NCBI GenBank assembly: GCA_001627865.1
Contig: LUQO01000031.1
Coordinates: forward strand, 62,001 to 126,000
DNA from: SAR324 cluster bacterium REDSEA-S27_B3
GTDB lineage: Bacteria; SAR324; NAC60-12
Direction: 5' to 3'
DNA: 64,000 nucleotides
Below, in pieces: positions 35,704 to 45,800 of this stretch; positions within the stretch are counted from its first letter, which is position 1, and each line of letters opens with the position of its first letter. Under the pieces are notes generated by a model. That model did not search any database. It had not been told where the DNA came from and worked only from the letters and a program-made list of their open reading frames with translations. Made by a program: the position numbers and the translations under genes.

Positions 35704-36519
35704 CTAGCGGATATAGTCCTGATCCATAACAAATTCCAGATTTTTCACTCCTAAAGAAATTAATTTTTTTGATCGTCCAATAATTTCTCCTGGAACAGAT
35801 TGAAATGGCTGGTTGTTTTTATCTGTCAGGATTCTGAGAGAAAATTTTCCTTCGAGTGGGTTGTTCCCAAACGCGTTTGACTGGCCGATAGTGAATTTTT
35901 GAGGAAGTTTGAAATTTTCCAGTATTTTGACTGCAACAGGCCTTCCTTTTTCCGGATCAAAAAGCATGATCACCAGTCGATCTTCCGGACCAACCTTGTC
36001 TGATAAATTTGGGGATGATTTGACAATTCCACTAATGCTTGTTTCTGGAGAATCTGTTTCACGGTACATCAGTTCTTCTGGGAAACTTCTAAAAGGGCGA
36101 TCCAGATGATATTCAACTCCTTCAGTTCCTAATGGGATACTCTCCGTCAGCGGCCCAATTATTTCTCCAACTGTAGGACGATTCGGATTTCCATCTTTAT
36201 CTGTGAGAACAAGCATCCGATAAGAACCCCTCAGCTGGCGGTTCGCATCCGCCTGCCCAACACTAAATGTAATTGGAGGCAAAAAAGGATTGAGAATGCG
36301 TGAGGCTGCCAGTTCCAGTGTTTCGGGATCAAAAAGTAAAACATGCGCATTATCTGTTTTTACTATTCCACTGCCTATTCCTAGAACTGTGAGGATGACT
36401 CCGCTTATACTGTGCTCAAGTTTTGCAGTGTCGCGGCTGATTTCATTCCAGAGTGCGTAAATCGTTAAGCCTGAAAAAACAGCGAAAGCGCACCAGAAAA
36501 TCAGTTTGTTTTTCCTCAC
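35704..36519 (-). CDS. Membrane-anchored protein with two CcmH/CycH-like C-terminal-type repeats
   Basis: The 271-residue protein has one N-terminal transmembrane helix (residues 6-24), then two tandem domains of about 105 residues. Each has G-I-V...L-L/M-F-D-P-E...A-x-x-I-L-x-N-F/P, an F-x-I/V-G-Q-x-x-A pattern, then L-T-D-K-x-x-x-P...G-E-I-I-G. This recalls the periplasmic repeat in CcmH/CycH (CcmI), which chaperones apocytochrome c. No other ccm gene is close. A periplasmic location is likely. Confidence 0.68.
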   Translation of the reverse strand: MRKNKLIFWCAFAVFSGLTIYALWNEISRDTAKLEHSISGVILTVLGIGSGIVKTDNAHVLLFDPETLELAASRILNPFLPPITFSVGQADANRQLRGSYRMLVLTDKDGNPNRPTVGEIIGPLTESIPLGTEGVEYHLDRPFRSFPEELMYRETDSPETSISGIVKSSPNLSDKVGPEDRLVIMLFDPEKGRPVAVKILENFKLPQKFTIGQSNAFGNNPLEGKFSLRILTDKNNQPFQSVPGEIIGRSKKLISLGVKNLEFVMDQDYIR

Positions 36520-36540
36520 AGTAATAAATCTGAAAGCATG

Positions 36541-38058
36541 TTAAACAAGCACTTCTGCCTGAGGTGTGGATGGAAGCACAGTTTTACCCATCAAATAATT
36601 GTCTATGCAGCGCGCCGCTTCACGACCTTCCCATATGGCCCAGACAACCAGAGAAGCACCGCGGTTGGCATCACCTGCCACAAACACTCCATCTTCGCTG
36701 GTCATAAAGTTTTCATTTGAACAAATGGTATAAACCGGCTGAGTGTTTTTCAGCATTTTTTTAACAGCGGCAGGTTTTCGGGATTTTTCTGCTCCAATAA
36801 CACTCAACTCAACTCCCAGTTCTTCAACCAATCCATCCAGGGTTGGTCCTAAAAAACCCAATGCAAGAAATACCATATCCGTGGACACGGTAAATTCTGA
36901 ACCTGGAACACGGTTCATGGTCATACGCCCGTCCTTATTTTCCCATTTCACTTTTACTCCCCGCAACTCTTTAACACATCCGTCACCATCATTCATGATG
37001 GATTCTGTCAAAATATTTGCTCTGCAATCAGGATCAGTTTCCTCATGAACCGGAGTTGGTCGAGGCACCATGTTAACCAGTTCAAATTGACGAATATTCT
37101 GTTTTGCTCCCTGTCGATTAATATTACCCAGACAGTCTGCCGCGGTAAAACCTCCTCCGAGAATTATTACAGATTTGTTCCCAGAATCAATCTTCTCTTC
37201 TTCCGGAATAGAGTCTCCGGCCACATCACGATTACATTGCGGGAGAAAATCCATGGCATAGTGTACTCCTTTTAAATCATGTCCCTCAACCTCAAGCTTT
37301 CGCGGGTTTTGTGCTCCTGTTGCCAGCAGGATTGCTTCAAAACTGTTCCGGAGTTCTTCGACTGATAAATCAGTGCCAACATTTACACTTGTCCGGAACT
37401 CAACACCTTCCTCCCGGAGTTGTTCTATGCGCCTTGAAACAACTTTTTTTTCAAGTTTAAAATCCGGAATCCCATAAACCAGTAATCCGCCTATCCTGTC
37501 ATCTTTTTCAAAAACAGTTACAGCATGACCTGCTCTTCGTAACTGCTGTGCAGCAGCCAGTCCAGCCGGCCCTGAACCAACAATGGCGATACGCTTATCA
37601 GTCAGTTCAGTTGGAGGTTGTGCTTTTATCCAGCCTTCAGTCCATCCTCGTTCCGATATGTGTTTTTCGATTTCTTCAATTGTTACAGCATTAACTTTTC
37701 GAATTTTTTCATCAGCATCCAATGTATAATGTTCTGTCAGCACACAGCTGTCTTCGCAAGGGGCGGGACAAATTCTTCCGGTGAACTCAGGAAAATTGTT
37801 GGTGCTGTGCAAAGCTGCAAGCGCCTCTTTCCATTGCCCTTGATAAACAAGGTCGTTCCAGTCCGGTATCATGTTACCCAATGGACAACCCATATGGCAG
37901 AACGGAACCCCGCAATCCATGCAGCGGGCTGCCTGCTGCTGCAGTTCTTTGTCTGAGAAGAAGGTGTCATACTCCTGATAATCAAGGACTCTTTCCTCAA
38001 CAGGACGAAGCGGGGGGCTTTCTTTTTTAAATTCTAAGAATCCGGTATCATTTCCCAT
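36541..38058 (-). CDS. gltD: Glutamate synthase (NADPH) small subunit
   Basis: This is the beta subunit that feeds NADPH electrons to the large subunit. The 505-residue protein has N-terminal 4Fe-4S cysteines (CMDCGVPFCHMGCPLGNMIP and CPAPCEDSCVL). The FAD-binding motif is IAIVGSGPAGLAAAQQLRRAG and the NADPH-binding motif is IILGGGFTAADCLG. It follows gltB by 24 nt. Confidence 0.96.
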   Translation of the reverse strand: MGNDTGFLEFKKESPPLRPVEERVLDYQEYDTFFSDKELQQQAARCMDCGVPFCHMGCPLGNMIPDWNDLVYQGQWKEALAALHSTNNFPEFTGRICPAPCEDSCVLTEHYTLDADEKIRKVNAVTIEEIEKHISERGWTEGWIKAQPPTELTDKRIAIVGSGPAGLAAAQQLRRAGHAVTVFEKDDRIGGLLVYGIPDFKLEKKVVSRRIEQLREEGVEFRTSVNVGTDLSVEELRNSFEAILLATGAQNPRKLEVEGHDLKGVHYAMDFLPQCNRDVAGDSIPEEEKIDSGNKSVIILGGGFTAADCLGNINRQGAKQNIRQFELVNMVPRPTPVHEETDPDCRANILTESIMNDGDGCVKELRGVKVKWENKDGRMTMNRVPGSEFTVSTDMVFLALGFLGPTLDGLVEELGVELSVIGAEKSRKPAAVKKMLKNTQPVYTICSNENFMTSEDGVFVAGDANRGASLVVWAIWEGREAARCIDNYLMGKTVLPSTPQAEVLV

Positions 38059-38082
38059 AAGCTAAGTTGAAAGAGAGTCTAT

Positions 38083-41000
38083 TCAGGCAGCTTTATTCTT
38101 CTGTGTTTTAAGAACCGCACGGTATTCGTGCGGCATAACTTTGACAAAATTCCCCAATGTAGTATTCCAGTTTTCAAGCAATTGTGCGGCGCGTTCACTT
38201 CCCGTATATTCCTGATGAAGCGTAATCCACTTGCGCAGCCAGAACTTTTCTTCAGCATCAGTGATATTTTCCAAGGCCACCATGCTGGGATTGCATTTAG
38301 ATTCAAATTTTTGATTTTCATCAAGGACATAAGAAATCCCTCCACTCATTCCTGCTGCGAAGTTTTTCCCGGTTTCACCCAAAACGATCACATTTCCGCC
38401 TGTCATGTATTCACATCCATGGTCACCAACACCTTCTACCACGGCAATCGCGCCACTGTTGCGCACAGCAAAACGTTCACCGGCAATTCCGCTGAAAAAA
38501 ACTTCGCCTCCGGTTGCACCATAAAGCACGGTGTTGCCCACAAGAATGTTTTCTTCTGCACGGAAGGTTGAATTTTTTGGCGGATAAATTATAAGTCTGC
38601 CTCCGCTTAAGCCTTTGCCGGTGTAGTCATTGGCGTCACCCTCCAGTTCCAGTGTCACTCCTTGTGCTAAAAATGCTCCAAAACTCTGTCCTGCAGAGCC
38701 ATTGAATTTACAGTGAATTGTATTATCCGGCAGTCCTTTTTCTCCATGTTTCCTGGCAATTTCACTACTCAGCAATGTACCGACAGCACGGTTAACATTT
38801 AAGATCGGTAGTGAAAGATTAACCGGTTTTTTTTGATTCAGAGCTGCGGAGGATTTTTCAATGATCTCATGGTCTAATTGGCTTTCAAGTCCATGGTCTT
38901 GTTTCTGAGTACAGAAAAGGGTGTCATTTTCTCCCAGTGGGACTTGATGCAGCACAGTTGACAAATTCACTTTTCCAGCCTTCCAATGCTTAATATCCTT
39001 ACGCTGTTTCAGCATATCCGTATGTCCGACCATTTCGTCAACTCTGCGAAAACCCAGTTCTGCCATTATTTTCCGGAGTTCTTCTGCCACGAAAAAGAAG
39101 TATTTAATAACATGTTCCGGCTGTCCGGTGAATTTTTTACGCAGTTCCGGATTTTGAGTTGCAATACCAACCGGGCAGGTATTAAGGTGGCATTTGCGCA
39201 TCATAATGCAGCCAATCGCGATCAATGGTATGGTTGAAAAACCATATTCTTCTGCCCCCAGCAAAGCTGCGACAGCCACGTCCCTGCCTGTTTTCAACTG
39301 GCCATCAGTCTGCAATCTCACTCTTCCGCGCAGTTGATTCAGCATCAATGTCTGGTGAGCTTCAGACAGTCCCAGTTCCCATGGAACTCCGGCATGTTTT
39401 ATAGAAGTTAATGGAGATGCTCCTGTTCCTCCATCATGCCCCGCGATTGTTATGATATCCGCGTGAGCTTTGGCGACTCCCGCAGCAATCGTACCGACTC
39501 CGGCTTCCGCAACCAGTTTAACGTTGATTTTTGCTTCAGGATTGGAATTTTTCAGATCAAATATCAACTGAGCCAAATCTTCGATTGAATAAATGTCATG
39601 GTGAGGCGGGGGCGAAATGAGTGTAACTCCCGGTATGGAGTGACGGACTTTAGCAATATCCACACTGACTTTAGTTCCAGGCAGTTGTCCACCTTCTCCA
39701 GGTTTCGCACCCTGTGCTATTTTGATTTGAATTTCAGTGCAGTTTACCAGGTAGTGATTTGTTACACCGAAACGTCCGGAAGCAACTTGTTTGATGGCGC
39801 TATGTGGCATGTCTCCATTTTTCCTTTTTTCGTAACGCGCTGAGTCTTCCCCGCCTTCTCCACTGTTGCTGCGTGCGCCAATACGGTTCATAGCGACTGC
39901 CAGTGTTTCATGCGATTCTTTGCTGATTGATCCAAATGACATTGCTCCCGTGACAAAACGTTTGACGATTTCTGACGCAGGTTCAACATTTTTCAGCTCA
40001 ATTGAATTGGTTTTTGTGAACTCAAACAAATTTCTTGGTGTGGAAAAACGCTGATTTTGATCATTAACCAAGCGTGAAAATTCATCGTATGCTTCCTGAC
40101 TGTTGTTGCGAACTGCTTTTTGCAGAGTGTTTGTCATTACCGGATTTATTTGATGAAATTCTCCCCGTCTGCGCCAATGATAAAATCCACCCACCGGAAG
40201 AATGTTGCCTGTATCCGGAGTCTCCTCCAATGCCGTTTTATGCCTCAGTAAAGTTTCCTGGGCAATTTCCCGTAAACCGGCGCCACTGATTCTGGAAGGA
40301 GTTCCGGTAAAATGCTGCTGTACCAAATCTTCTTCCAGTCCAACTGCTTCAAAAATTTGTGCTCCGCGATAACTTTGTATTGTGGAAATACCCATTTTAG
40401 AGAAAACTTTAAACATTCCTTTACGGATTGCGTTTAAATAATTCTGGATAGCGTTTTCCAGAGAATATTCCTTTTGTAAGGATTTTTGCTTAATAATATG
40501 TTCAAAAGTCTCAAACGCCAGATATGGATTGATTGCTCCTGCACCAAAGCCTACCAGCAGGCAAAAGTGCGCAATTTCCCGAGCTTCTCCGGTTTCAACA
40601 ACTATTCCTGTTCTGTAGCGCTTTCGTTTTCGGATCAAGTGGTGGTGAACGGCTCCAACAGCCAGTAAGGCAGGAATCGGAACTTTAGTCCTGCTTGCAC
40701 CGCGGTCACTCAAAACAAGCAAAACACTGCCTTCCTTGACTGCGTCTTCCGCATTATCACAGAGTGTTTGCAGTGATTTTGTAAATCCCTCTATTCCTGT
40801 TTCAGCATCAAACAGGATGCTTAATGTTGAGGATTTGAAATCCTGCTTGTCCAGTTCCTTTATTTGTGAAAGTTGTTCATTACTCAGAATCGGATGGTCA
40901 AGTTTGAGCATACTGGCATGTTCAGGTCCCGGATCAAGTATATTTCTTTCATGACCCAAACGGCTGGTAAGTGACATCACTAATTCCTCACGTATGGCAT

Positions 41001-42579
41001 CAACAGGAGGATTGCTGACCTGCGCGAATATCTGTTTGAAATAATCGTACAACAGTCTTGGACTATCAGATAAAACGGCCAGTGGAGTATCGTTGCCCAT
41101 TGAACCTGCGGCTTCAGCGCCATTTTCTACCATTGGAGTCAAAAGCAGGTTTATGTCCTCTGAAGTATAGCCAAAGATCTTCTGTCTTAATAACAGTGTA
41201 TTGAAATCAGCTTCCGGAACTTGATTCGGTTGTGGTAAATCTGACAATGGCAATACATTTTGCCTGAGCCATTCTGCATAAGGCTTTTTGCTGCAAATGT
41301 CTGCTTTCAGTTCTTTATCATCAATTATACGTCCTTCCTGTGTATCAACTAAAAACATTTTTCCAGGCTGTAAGCGGCCTTTATATTTGATTTTCTTAGG
41401 ATCAACCTGGACTGCCCCCACCTCGGATGCCATGATCACCAAGTCGTCCTCTGTCACCACATAGCGCGATGGACGCAACCCGTTCCTGTCCAGGATAGCA
41501 CCAATTTGAACACCGTCCGTAAAGGCAAGTGAAGCTGGGCCATCCCAGGGTTCCATCAAGTGCTCATGGTATTCATAAAATGCCTGTTTTTCCGCGTTCA
41601 TATCCGGGTTATGCTCCCATGCTTCCGGAACCAGCATCATCATGGCATGTGCAAGTGAATATCCTGATTGAATCAGGAATTCAAAAACATTATCCATGCA
41701 GGCAGAGTCGCTTCCTCTTGGAATAATGATAGGATACAGCTCGCTTATGTTTTCATATAGAGGAGACTTTAAATTCGCGCGCCTCGCTACCATTCGGTTG
41801 ATATTACCGCGCAATGTGTTTATTTCACCGTTGTGTGCAAGGTTTCTGAAAGGCTGCACCAGATCCCAGCGTGGAAAGGTGTTTGTGGGGAAACGTGTGT
41901 GAACCAATGCCAGCCCGCTTTCCATACGTATATCAGACAAATCAGGGAAATATAGTTTCATTTGATGAGGGATCAGCATGCCTTTATATACTATTATTCG
42001 TGAAGACATGCTGGTAATCACAAAATCTTCTTCATCCTGTAGTGCAGAGCGGATTGCTTTTCGGGTCACATATAATTTATTTTCAAATCTTTTTTGTTCA
42101 AATACTTCATTCTGATTATGCCCAACAAACAACTGGCGTATAACAGGCATTGATGCCTGAGCTTGCTTCCCCACATATTCTCGATCGATTGGAACATCCC
42201 GCCACCCCAGCAGATCCATGCCTTTTTCAACAATCTGGCTCTCAATCACCTCTCCGCAACGCCTCCTTGCATTAACATCCTGCGGAAGAAAAATTGAAGC
42301 AACAGCGTACTTTCCGGATTCAGGCAAATCTATTCCGGAGCTTTTACACTCTTCAAGAAAAAATTGATGTGGAATTTGAATCATAACGCCTGAACCGTCC
42401 CCCGTTTCCGGATCAGCTCCAAGTGCACCGCGGTGATTAAGGTTACAGAGTAATCCTAACCCATGCTGGATAATCTGGTGGGATTTGCGATTTTTCATCT
42501 CTACAACAAATCCAACACCACAGTTATCATGCTCGAACATCGGATCGTACAACCCTTGCTTTTCCGGGTACTTATGCAT
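38083..42579 (-). CDS. gltB: Glutamate synthase large subunit
   Basis: This is the GOGAT alpha subunit, which makes two glutamates from glutamine and 2-oxoglutarate. It has 1498 residues. The glutaminase Ntn cysteine lies in HDNCGVGFV, about 20 residues in, preceded by a short propeptide normally removed. The FMN/synthase domain has GEGGEDSARY and the SPPPHHDIYSIEDLAQLI region. The 3Fe-4S ligands are in CIMMRKCHLNTCPVG, near residue 1125. The C-terminal GXXGXXXG beta-helix repeats are complete. Confidence 0.97.
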   Translation of the reverse strand: MHKYPEKQGLYDPMFEHDNCGVGFVVEMKNRKSHQIIQHGLGLLCNLNHRGALGADPETGDGSGVMIQIPHQFFLEECKSSGIDLPESGKYAVASIFLPQDVNARRRCGEVIESQIVEKGMDLLGWRDVPIDREYVGKQAQASMPVIRQLFVGHNQNEVFEQKRFENKLYVTRKAIRSALQDEEDFVITSMSSRIIVYKGMLIPHQMKLYFPDLSDIRMESGLALVHTRFPTNTFPRWDLVQPFRNLAHNGEINTLRGNINRMVARRANLKSPLYENISELYPIIIPRGSDSACMDNVFEFLIQSGYSLAHAMMMLVPEAWEHNPDMNAEKQAFYEYHEHLMEPWDGPASLAFTDGVQIGAILDRNGLRPSRYVVTEDDLVIMASEVGAVQVDPKKIKYKGRLQPGKMFLVDTQEGRIIDDKELKADICSKKPYAEWLRQNVLPLSDLPQPNQVPEADFNTLLLRQKIFGYTSEDINLLLTPMVENGAEAAGSMGNDTPLAVLSDSPRLLYDYFKQIFAQVSNPPVDAIREELVMSLTSRLGHERNILDPGPEHASMLKLDHPILSNEQLSQIKELDKQDFKSSTLSILFDAETGIEGFTKSLQTLCDNAEDAVKEGSVLLVLSDRGASRTKVPIPALLAVGAVHHHLIRKRKRYRTGIVVETGEAREIAHFCLLVGFGAGAINPYLAFETFEHIIKQKSLQKEYSLENAIQNYLNAIRKGMFKVFSKMGISTIQSYRGAQIFEAVGLEEDLVQQHFTGTPSRISGAGLREIAQETLLRHKTALEETPDTGNILPVGGFYHWRRRGEFHQINPVMTNTLQKAVRNNSQEAYDEFSRLVNDQNQRFSTPRNLFEFTKTNSIELKNVEPASEIVKRFVTGAMSFGSISKESHETLAVAMNRIGARSNSGEGGEDSARYEKRKNGDMPHSAIKQVASGRFGVTNHYLVNCTEIQIKIAQGAKPGEGGQLPGTKVSVDIAKVRHSIPGVTLISPPPHHDIYSIEDLAQLIFDLKNSNPEAKINVKLVAEAGVGTIAAGVAKAHADIITIAGHDGGTGASPLTSIKHAGVPWELGLSEAHQTLMLNQLRGRVRLQTDGQLKTGRDVAVAALLGAEEYGFSTIPLIAIGCIMMRKCHLNTCPVGIATQNPELRKKFTGQPEHVIKYFFFVAEELRKIMAELGFRRVDEMVGHTDMLKQRKDIKHWKAGKVNLSTVLHQVPLGENDTLFCTQKQDHGLESQLDHEIIEKSSAALNQKKPVNLSLPILNVNRAVGTLLSSEIARKHGEKGLPDNTIHCKFNGSAGQSFGAFLAQGVTLELEGDANDYTGKGLSGGRLIIYPPKNSTFRAEENILVGNTVLYGATGGEVFFSGIAGERFAVRNSGAIAVVEGVGDHGCEYMTGGNVIVLGETGKNFAAGMSGGISYVLDENQKFESKCNPSMVALENITDAEEKFWLRKWITLHQEYTGSERAAQLLENWNTTLGNFVKVMPHEYRAVLKTQKNKAA

Positions 42580-42602
42580 GAGAAAAACTACTGTTCTTTG
42601 AT

Positions 42603-42627
42603 GACCTCCTCAATACTTTTTGAGGTC
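42603..42627 (-). promoter_or_regulatory. Hairpin in the gltB 5' leader
   Basis: GACCTC (42603-42608) can pair with GAGGTC (42622-42627), or instead CTCAA (42609-42613) with TTGAG (42620-42624). The two stems are mutually exclusive. It lies about 25-50 nt upstream of the gltB start and might affect expression. It could also be chance. Confidence 0.3.
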
Positions 42628-42682
42628 CTCGTGTTGTTATTATTCTGTAAAATTACTGTGTGGGAGGACAAAAATGAATTTT

Positions 42683-42710
42683 ATTTTAATTAGAAAACTC
42701 AATTTGTCAC
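42683..42710 (-). promoter_or_regulatory. Candidate gltBD promoter
   Basis: The minus-strand -35 is GTGACA (42710-42705), the spacer is 16 bp, and the -10 is TAAAAT (42688-42683). Each box matches the sigma-70 consensus at 5 of 6 positions. The predicted leader is about 100 nt. Confidence 0.4.
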
Positions 42711-42823
42711 TCTAAAAAAAATTAATATGTAAACTATAAATTGCAAAGTAGAACAGAATATAGATTCAAAATCAAGTTTTTCAGTAATTCAGGCAGGGAA
42801 GGAGACTGTTACAGTCCAGACAA

Positions 42824-44587
42824 TCAATGCTGCATTTCAGGGGTTTTTATGCGATTGATGATTTGCTGTTGGGCAATTGAAAGGACATTGCTGGTTAACC
42901 AGTACAAAGTTAGCCCGGAAGGAAAAGTAAAGGAAAACACAGTAAAAATGAACGGCAGCATCTGCATTATTTTTGCCTGTGTGGAGTCCATCATCGCAGT
43001 TTGCGGAGTCATTTTTTGTTGAATGTACATCGATACTCCCATCAGTATGGGAGTAATTCCCAGTCCATCAGGTTGTGACAGGTCACTGATCCAAAAGTAG
43101 AAGGGCGCATGTCGCAGTTCAACCGCACTGGACAGTGAACTGTAAAGAGCAAAAAAGACCGGGATCTGCAGCAACAAAGGCAAACAGCCGCCAAGCGGAT
43201 TGACCTTGTTTTTTTTGTAAAGATCCATCATTTCCTTGTTCAGTTTTTCTTTATTGTTCTTATACTTTTCCTGCAGTTTCTTCATCCTCGGAGTTAGCTG
43301 CTGCATACGTTTCATGCTTTTCATGCCCTTGAAAGTCAAAGGAAACAACAGCAGACGCACAATAATTGTCAAAATAATAATTGCCACTCCGTAGTTACCG
43401 ACTATTCCGTAAATAAATCTAAGCAAATCCAGTAATGGTCCTGCCAGTACTTCCAATGTCATATCATGTGACATCACCAGATTGTCCCCGAATTTTAACA
43501 ACTCTTCATCAGCCTTTGGGCCATAATACATTTTAAATCCTGATTCGACCAAGAGGTTTGGTTTCAAATCAGTTGGCGGCAGAGCCACACCGAAATAAGG
43601 TGATAATTTTCTTTCTCCCTGTGTTTGATATTGAGAATCAGGAAAGAATGTTCCTGCCCGGAAAAATCCATTCCTTACCGGAGTTTCCGGTGCAACTGCC
43701 CCAATAAAGTATTGATCTTCTACTCCCAGCCAATTCATCAGAGTTACGGTCATCTCATTTTCTATGTTGTCTGTACTTTCAGTTTGAAGACTTTCATCGA
43801 AAAAGAACACAGGACCTTCATGTGAAACTTGCTGCATCCCACCGCCATCGTCGGAAAGCCTCTGTTCTCCAAAAAAATAAAGCACCTTCAATGGCTTTAT
43901 TCCCTGGGAACGGTTGATCAGCTGAACACTATAGTTAAGGACATAACTATTTGGAGTTGCCTCAAATATTTTTATCATTTGAAGACCATTCACAATAGGA
44001 GAAGTCAGTTTCAAAATGGCATTGCCATTTGTTTCACCCATCACTACATGATCCGAACTGGCGGCAAAAACAGCGTTGCGAAATAAGGCTGTGGTGTTTG
44101 GATCCCCCTTGAATTCCTGAAAAAAAGGAGGTACTTCTTCCAGGTGATTGCCGAACATCTGTACTCTATTTTCTTCTGTTACCTCATTTTGATAATCAGG
44201 ACCAATAAAGCTGGTTAGAAATGGAAACCATGTGCTCAGTGTAAGACGTGGTTTTGTATGTTTAAATTGTTTTAATTGCAGGCTTTTGCCTATTCCACCA
44301 CGAGTGTCTAACACAAGACGGTATTTCTCATTTTCAATAGTTACTTCTTTTGAAGGCAAACTGCTGTCAACTTCCGCAATTGTGGTTAAAGGTTTAGCAG
44401 ATGAAAGCGAGGAATCTTTATCTGCCACTTCATTTGAATTACGTCTGATTTCATTGCTTGCAGCGCCTTCCTGTTCAACTGTTTCGACAAATTCTCGTGG
44501 TGGAGGTTCAGGCGGAGGAAAGATTGTGTACCAGAGAACCATGATTGCGCCAGAGAGGACTACGGCCAGAAGTGTGTTTTTATCCAT
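42824..44587 (-). CDS. yidC: Membrane protein insertase YidC
   Basis: This protein inserts inner-membrane proteins with or without SecYEG. The 587-residue protein has an N-terminal TM helix, a large periplasmic beta domain (about residues 75-370), then the conserved five-TM core. The core includes the functional arginine in TIIVRLLLFPLT and the coiled-coil loop K-x-M-K-x-M-Q-x-L-T-P. Its start overlaps the yidD stop (TAATG). Confidence 0.96.
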   Translation of the reverse strand: MDKNTLLAVVLSGAIMVLWYTIFPPPEPPPREFVETVEQEGAASNEIRRNSNEVADKDSSLSSAKPLTTIAEVDSSLPSKEVTIENEKYRLVLDTRGGIGKSLQLKQFKHTKPRLTLSTWFPFLTSFIGPDYQNEVTEENRVQMFGNHLEEVPPFFQEFKGDPNTTALFRNAVFAASSDHVVMGETNGNAILKLTSPIVNGLQMIKIFEATPNSYVLNYSVQLINRSQGIKPLKVLYFFGEQRLSDDGGGMQQVSHEGPVFFFDESLQTESTDNIENEMTVTLMNWLGVEDQYFIGAVAPETPVRNGFFRAGTFFPDSQYQTQGERKLSPYFGVALPPTDLKPNLLVESGFKMYYGPKADEELLKFGDNLVMSHDMTLEVLAGPLLDLLRFIYGIVGNYGVAIIILTIIVRLLLFPLTFKGMKSMKRMQQLTPRMKKLQEKYKNNKEKLNKEMMDLYKKNKVNPLGGCLPLLLQIPVFFALYSSLSSAVELRHAPFYFWISDLSQPDGLGITPILMGVSMYIQQKMTPQTAMMDSTQAKIMQMLPFIFTVFSFTFPSGLTLYWLTSNVLSIAQQQIINRIKTPEMQH

Positions 44588-44958
44588 TATATTTTTTGCA
44601 AATTATTTTTTTCAGATAACCCAGCACATTCCTCCGAATCTGAAATTTCATGTCCGGAGACTTGATCCACTCCTCCGGGATGAAATGGGTTACATTTCAT
44701 TATCCTCCACAAGCTCAGGTATGTTGCCCTCCAAAATCCCAGTTTTTGATATGATTCCAAAGCATATTGTGAACAGCTTGGATAAAATCTGCAGGAAGCA
44801 GGAATAAAAGGGGACACCCAATAGCGATAGCCGTTAATCATCTTCACAATGACACGACTTAGGAAATTGTTCTTTTTATTATTTTGATGAGAGAATCTGC
44901 AAGAAGTCGTAAGGATTGACGCCACCGGACTTTGCAACGCGTGTTCCGGTTCAGTCAC
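44587..44958 (-). CDS. yidD: Membrane protein insertion efficiency factor YidD
   Basis: This is a small factor usually encoded between rnpA and yidC. The core YRYWVSPFIPASCRFYPSCS and the following F-W-R-A...R-C/K-C-N-P-F-H-P-G-G-V-D match the family. At 123 residues it is longer than the usual ~85. If translation begins at the ATG at 44958 there is an extra N-terminal ~40 residues, and an internal ATG at codon 40 would give the usual length. The 8-nt overlap with rnpA fits coupling. Confidence 0.9.
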   Translation of the reverse strand: MTEPEHALQSPVASILTTSCRFSHQNNKKNNFLSRVIVKMINGYRYWVSPFIPASCRFYPSCSQYALESYQKLGFWRATYLSLWRIMKCNPFHPGGVDQVSGHEISDSEECAGLSEKNNLQKI

Positions 44959-45313
44959 TGTATTCCTTATTCAAAGTGTTGAAAAGCCGTCTGATCTGAC
45001 GCAGGACGTAGGCATAATCCAGGGGTTTCTTTGGTGGACGGGTTACAAAAAAACAAAAATCGAACGAACATTTCAACAGCGAACGCTGTTGACGGATTGC
45101 TTCTCTTAGCAAGCGCTTGATGCGATTGCGAAAAGGCACATTCCCCACATTTTTTTTAATGGATATTGAAAAGCGGCTTGAGTCAACTGCTGCTGTTTTA
45201 TATTTGACTCCTATCAGCCCCAATGATTGATAAACACCCTTTTCGAACACTTCCCGAATAATTCGGCTTTGATTCAGCCTGATCTTTTTCGGAAAAGTTT
45301 TATTAATGCTCAT
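44951..45313 (-). CDS. rnpA: Ribonuclease P protein component
   Basis: This is the protein subunit of RNase P for tRNA 5' maturation. The 120-residue basic protein has the signature [19 protein letters not shown] 45313 overlaps the rpmH stop (ATGA), so translation is coupled. Confidence 0.95.
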   Translation of the reverse strand: MSINKTFPKKIRLNQSRIIREVFEKGVYQSLGLIGVKYKTAAVDSSRFSISIKKNVGNVPFRNRIKRLLREAIRQQRSLLKCSFDFCFFVTRPPKKPLDYAYVLRQIRRLFNTLNKEYSD

Positions 45314-45444
45314 GCACTAAGACGTTTACGGCCTTTTGCTCGTCTGCGGTTAATGATTTTGCGTCCTCCGGGAGTCGCCATCCTGGCCCGGAATCCGTGC
45401 TTTTTCTTTCTGCGCCTGTTATTGGGCTGGAAAGTACGTTTCAT
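45310..45444 (-). CDS. rpmH: 50S ribosomal protein L34
   Basis: The 44-residue basic protein reads [10 protein letters not shown] and then [16 protein letters not shown], the exact L34 pattern. It heads the conserved rpmH-rnpA-yidD-yidC cluster. The gene is too short for most length cut-offs. No dnaA or clear DnaA-box cluster is seen upstream. Confidence 0.97.
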   Translation of the reverse strand: MKRTFQPNNRRRKKKHGFRARMATPGGRKIINRRRAKGRKRLSA

Positions 45445-45720
45445 TGAAATCTGTCTTTAACAAAGATGAATTTATTTTTAAATAATAAAACACACTATTT
45501 GAACGCATTATTATCAAGAATTCAAGCTTTAATCCTAAATACAACATAGTTTTACATCAATATTGTACTAAGCAATCCCGTATTTGTTTTTTTGTTGGTA
45601 TGAAATTTTTTGCAAGAATTTACCTGGCGCACATTAATATATTTGACTTTCTGTCATAACATTCACTTGAGTAGTGCGGGAGTAATCAAAGCAACTACAC
45701 GCTCTGTACACATAAAAATG
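45445..45720. other. AT-rich divergent region between rpmH and flagellin 1
   Basis: There is no gene here. It must hold the rpmH promoter, but no box pair is clear. No cluster of TTATNCACA boxes was found, so there is no support for an origin here. The flagellin promoters lie further right. Confidence 0.5.
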
Positions 45721-45723
45721 TGT

Positions 45724-45750
45724 TAAAGAAAATATTTTAGTTTCCGATAC
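45724..45750 (+). promoter_or_regulatory. Sigma-28 (FliA) promoter 1 of flagellin 1
   Basis: TAAA (45724-45727), 15-bp spacer, TCCGATAC (45743-45750). The consensus is TAAA-N15-GCCGATAA, with two mismatches in the -10. It lies exactly 77 bp before the second copy. Confidence 0.65.
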
Positions 45751-45800
45751 AGGAAGGAACTGCAAAAATTCAACTGTATAAAATGGTGCGTGGACATAGT

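Noticed and set aside
45620-45660. Sigma-54 promoter (TGGCGCAC) before flagellin 1
   Set aside because: No TTGC element follows at the right distance, and two good sigma-28 promoters explain the gene.
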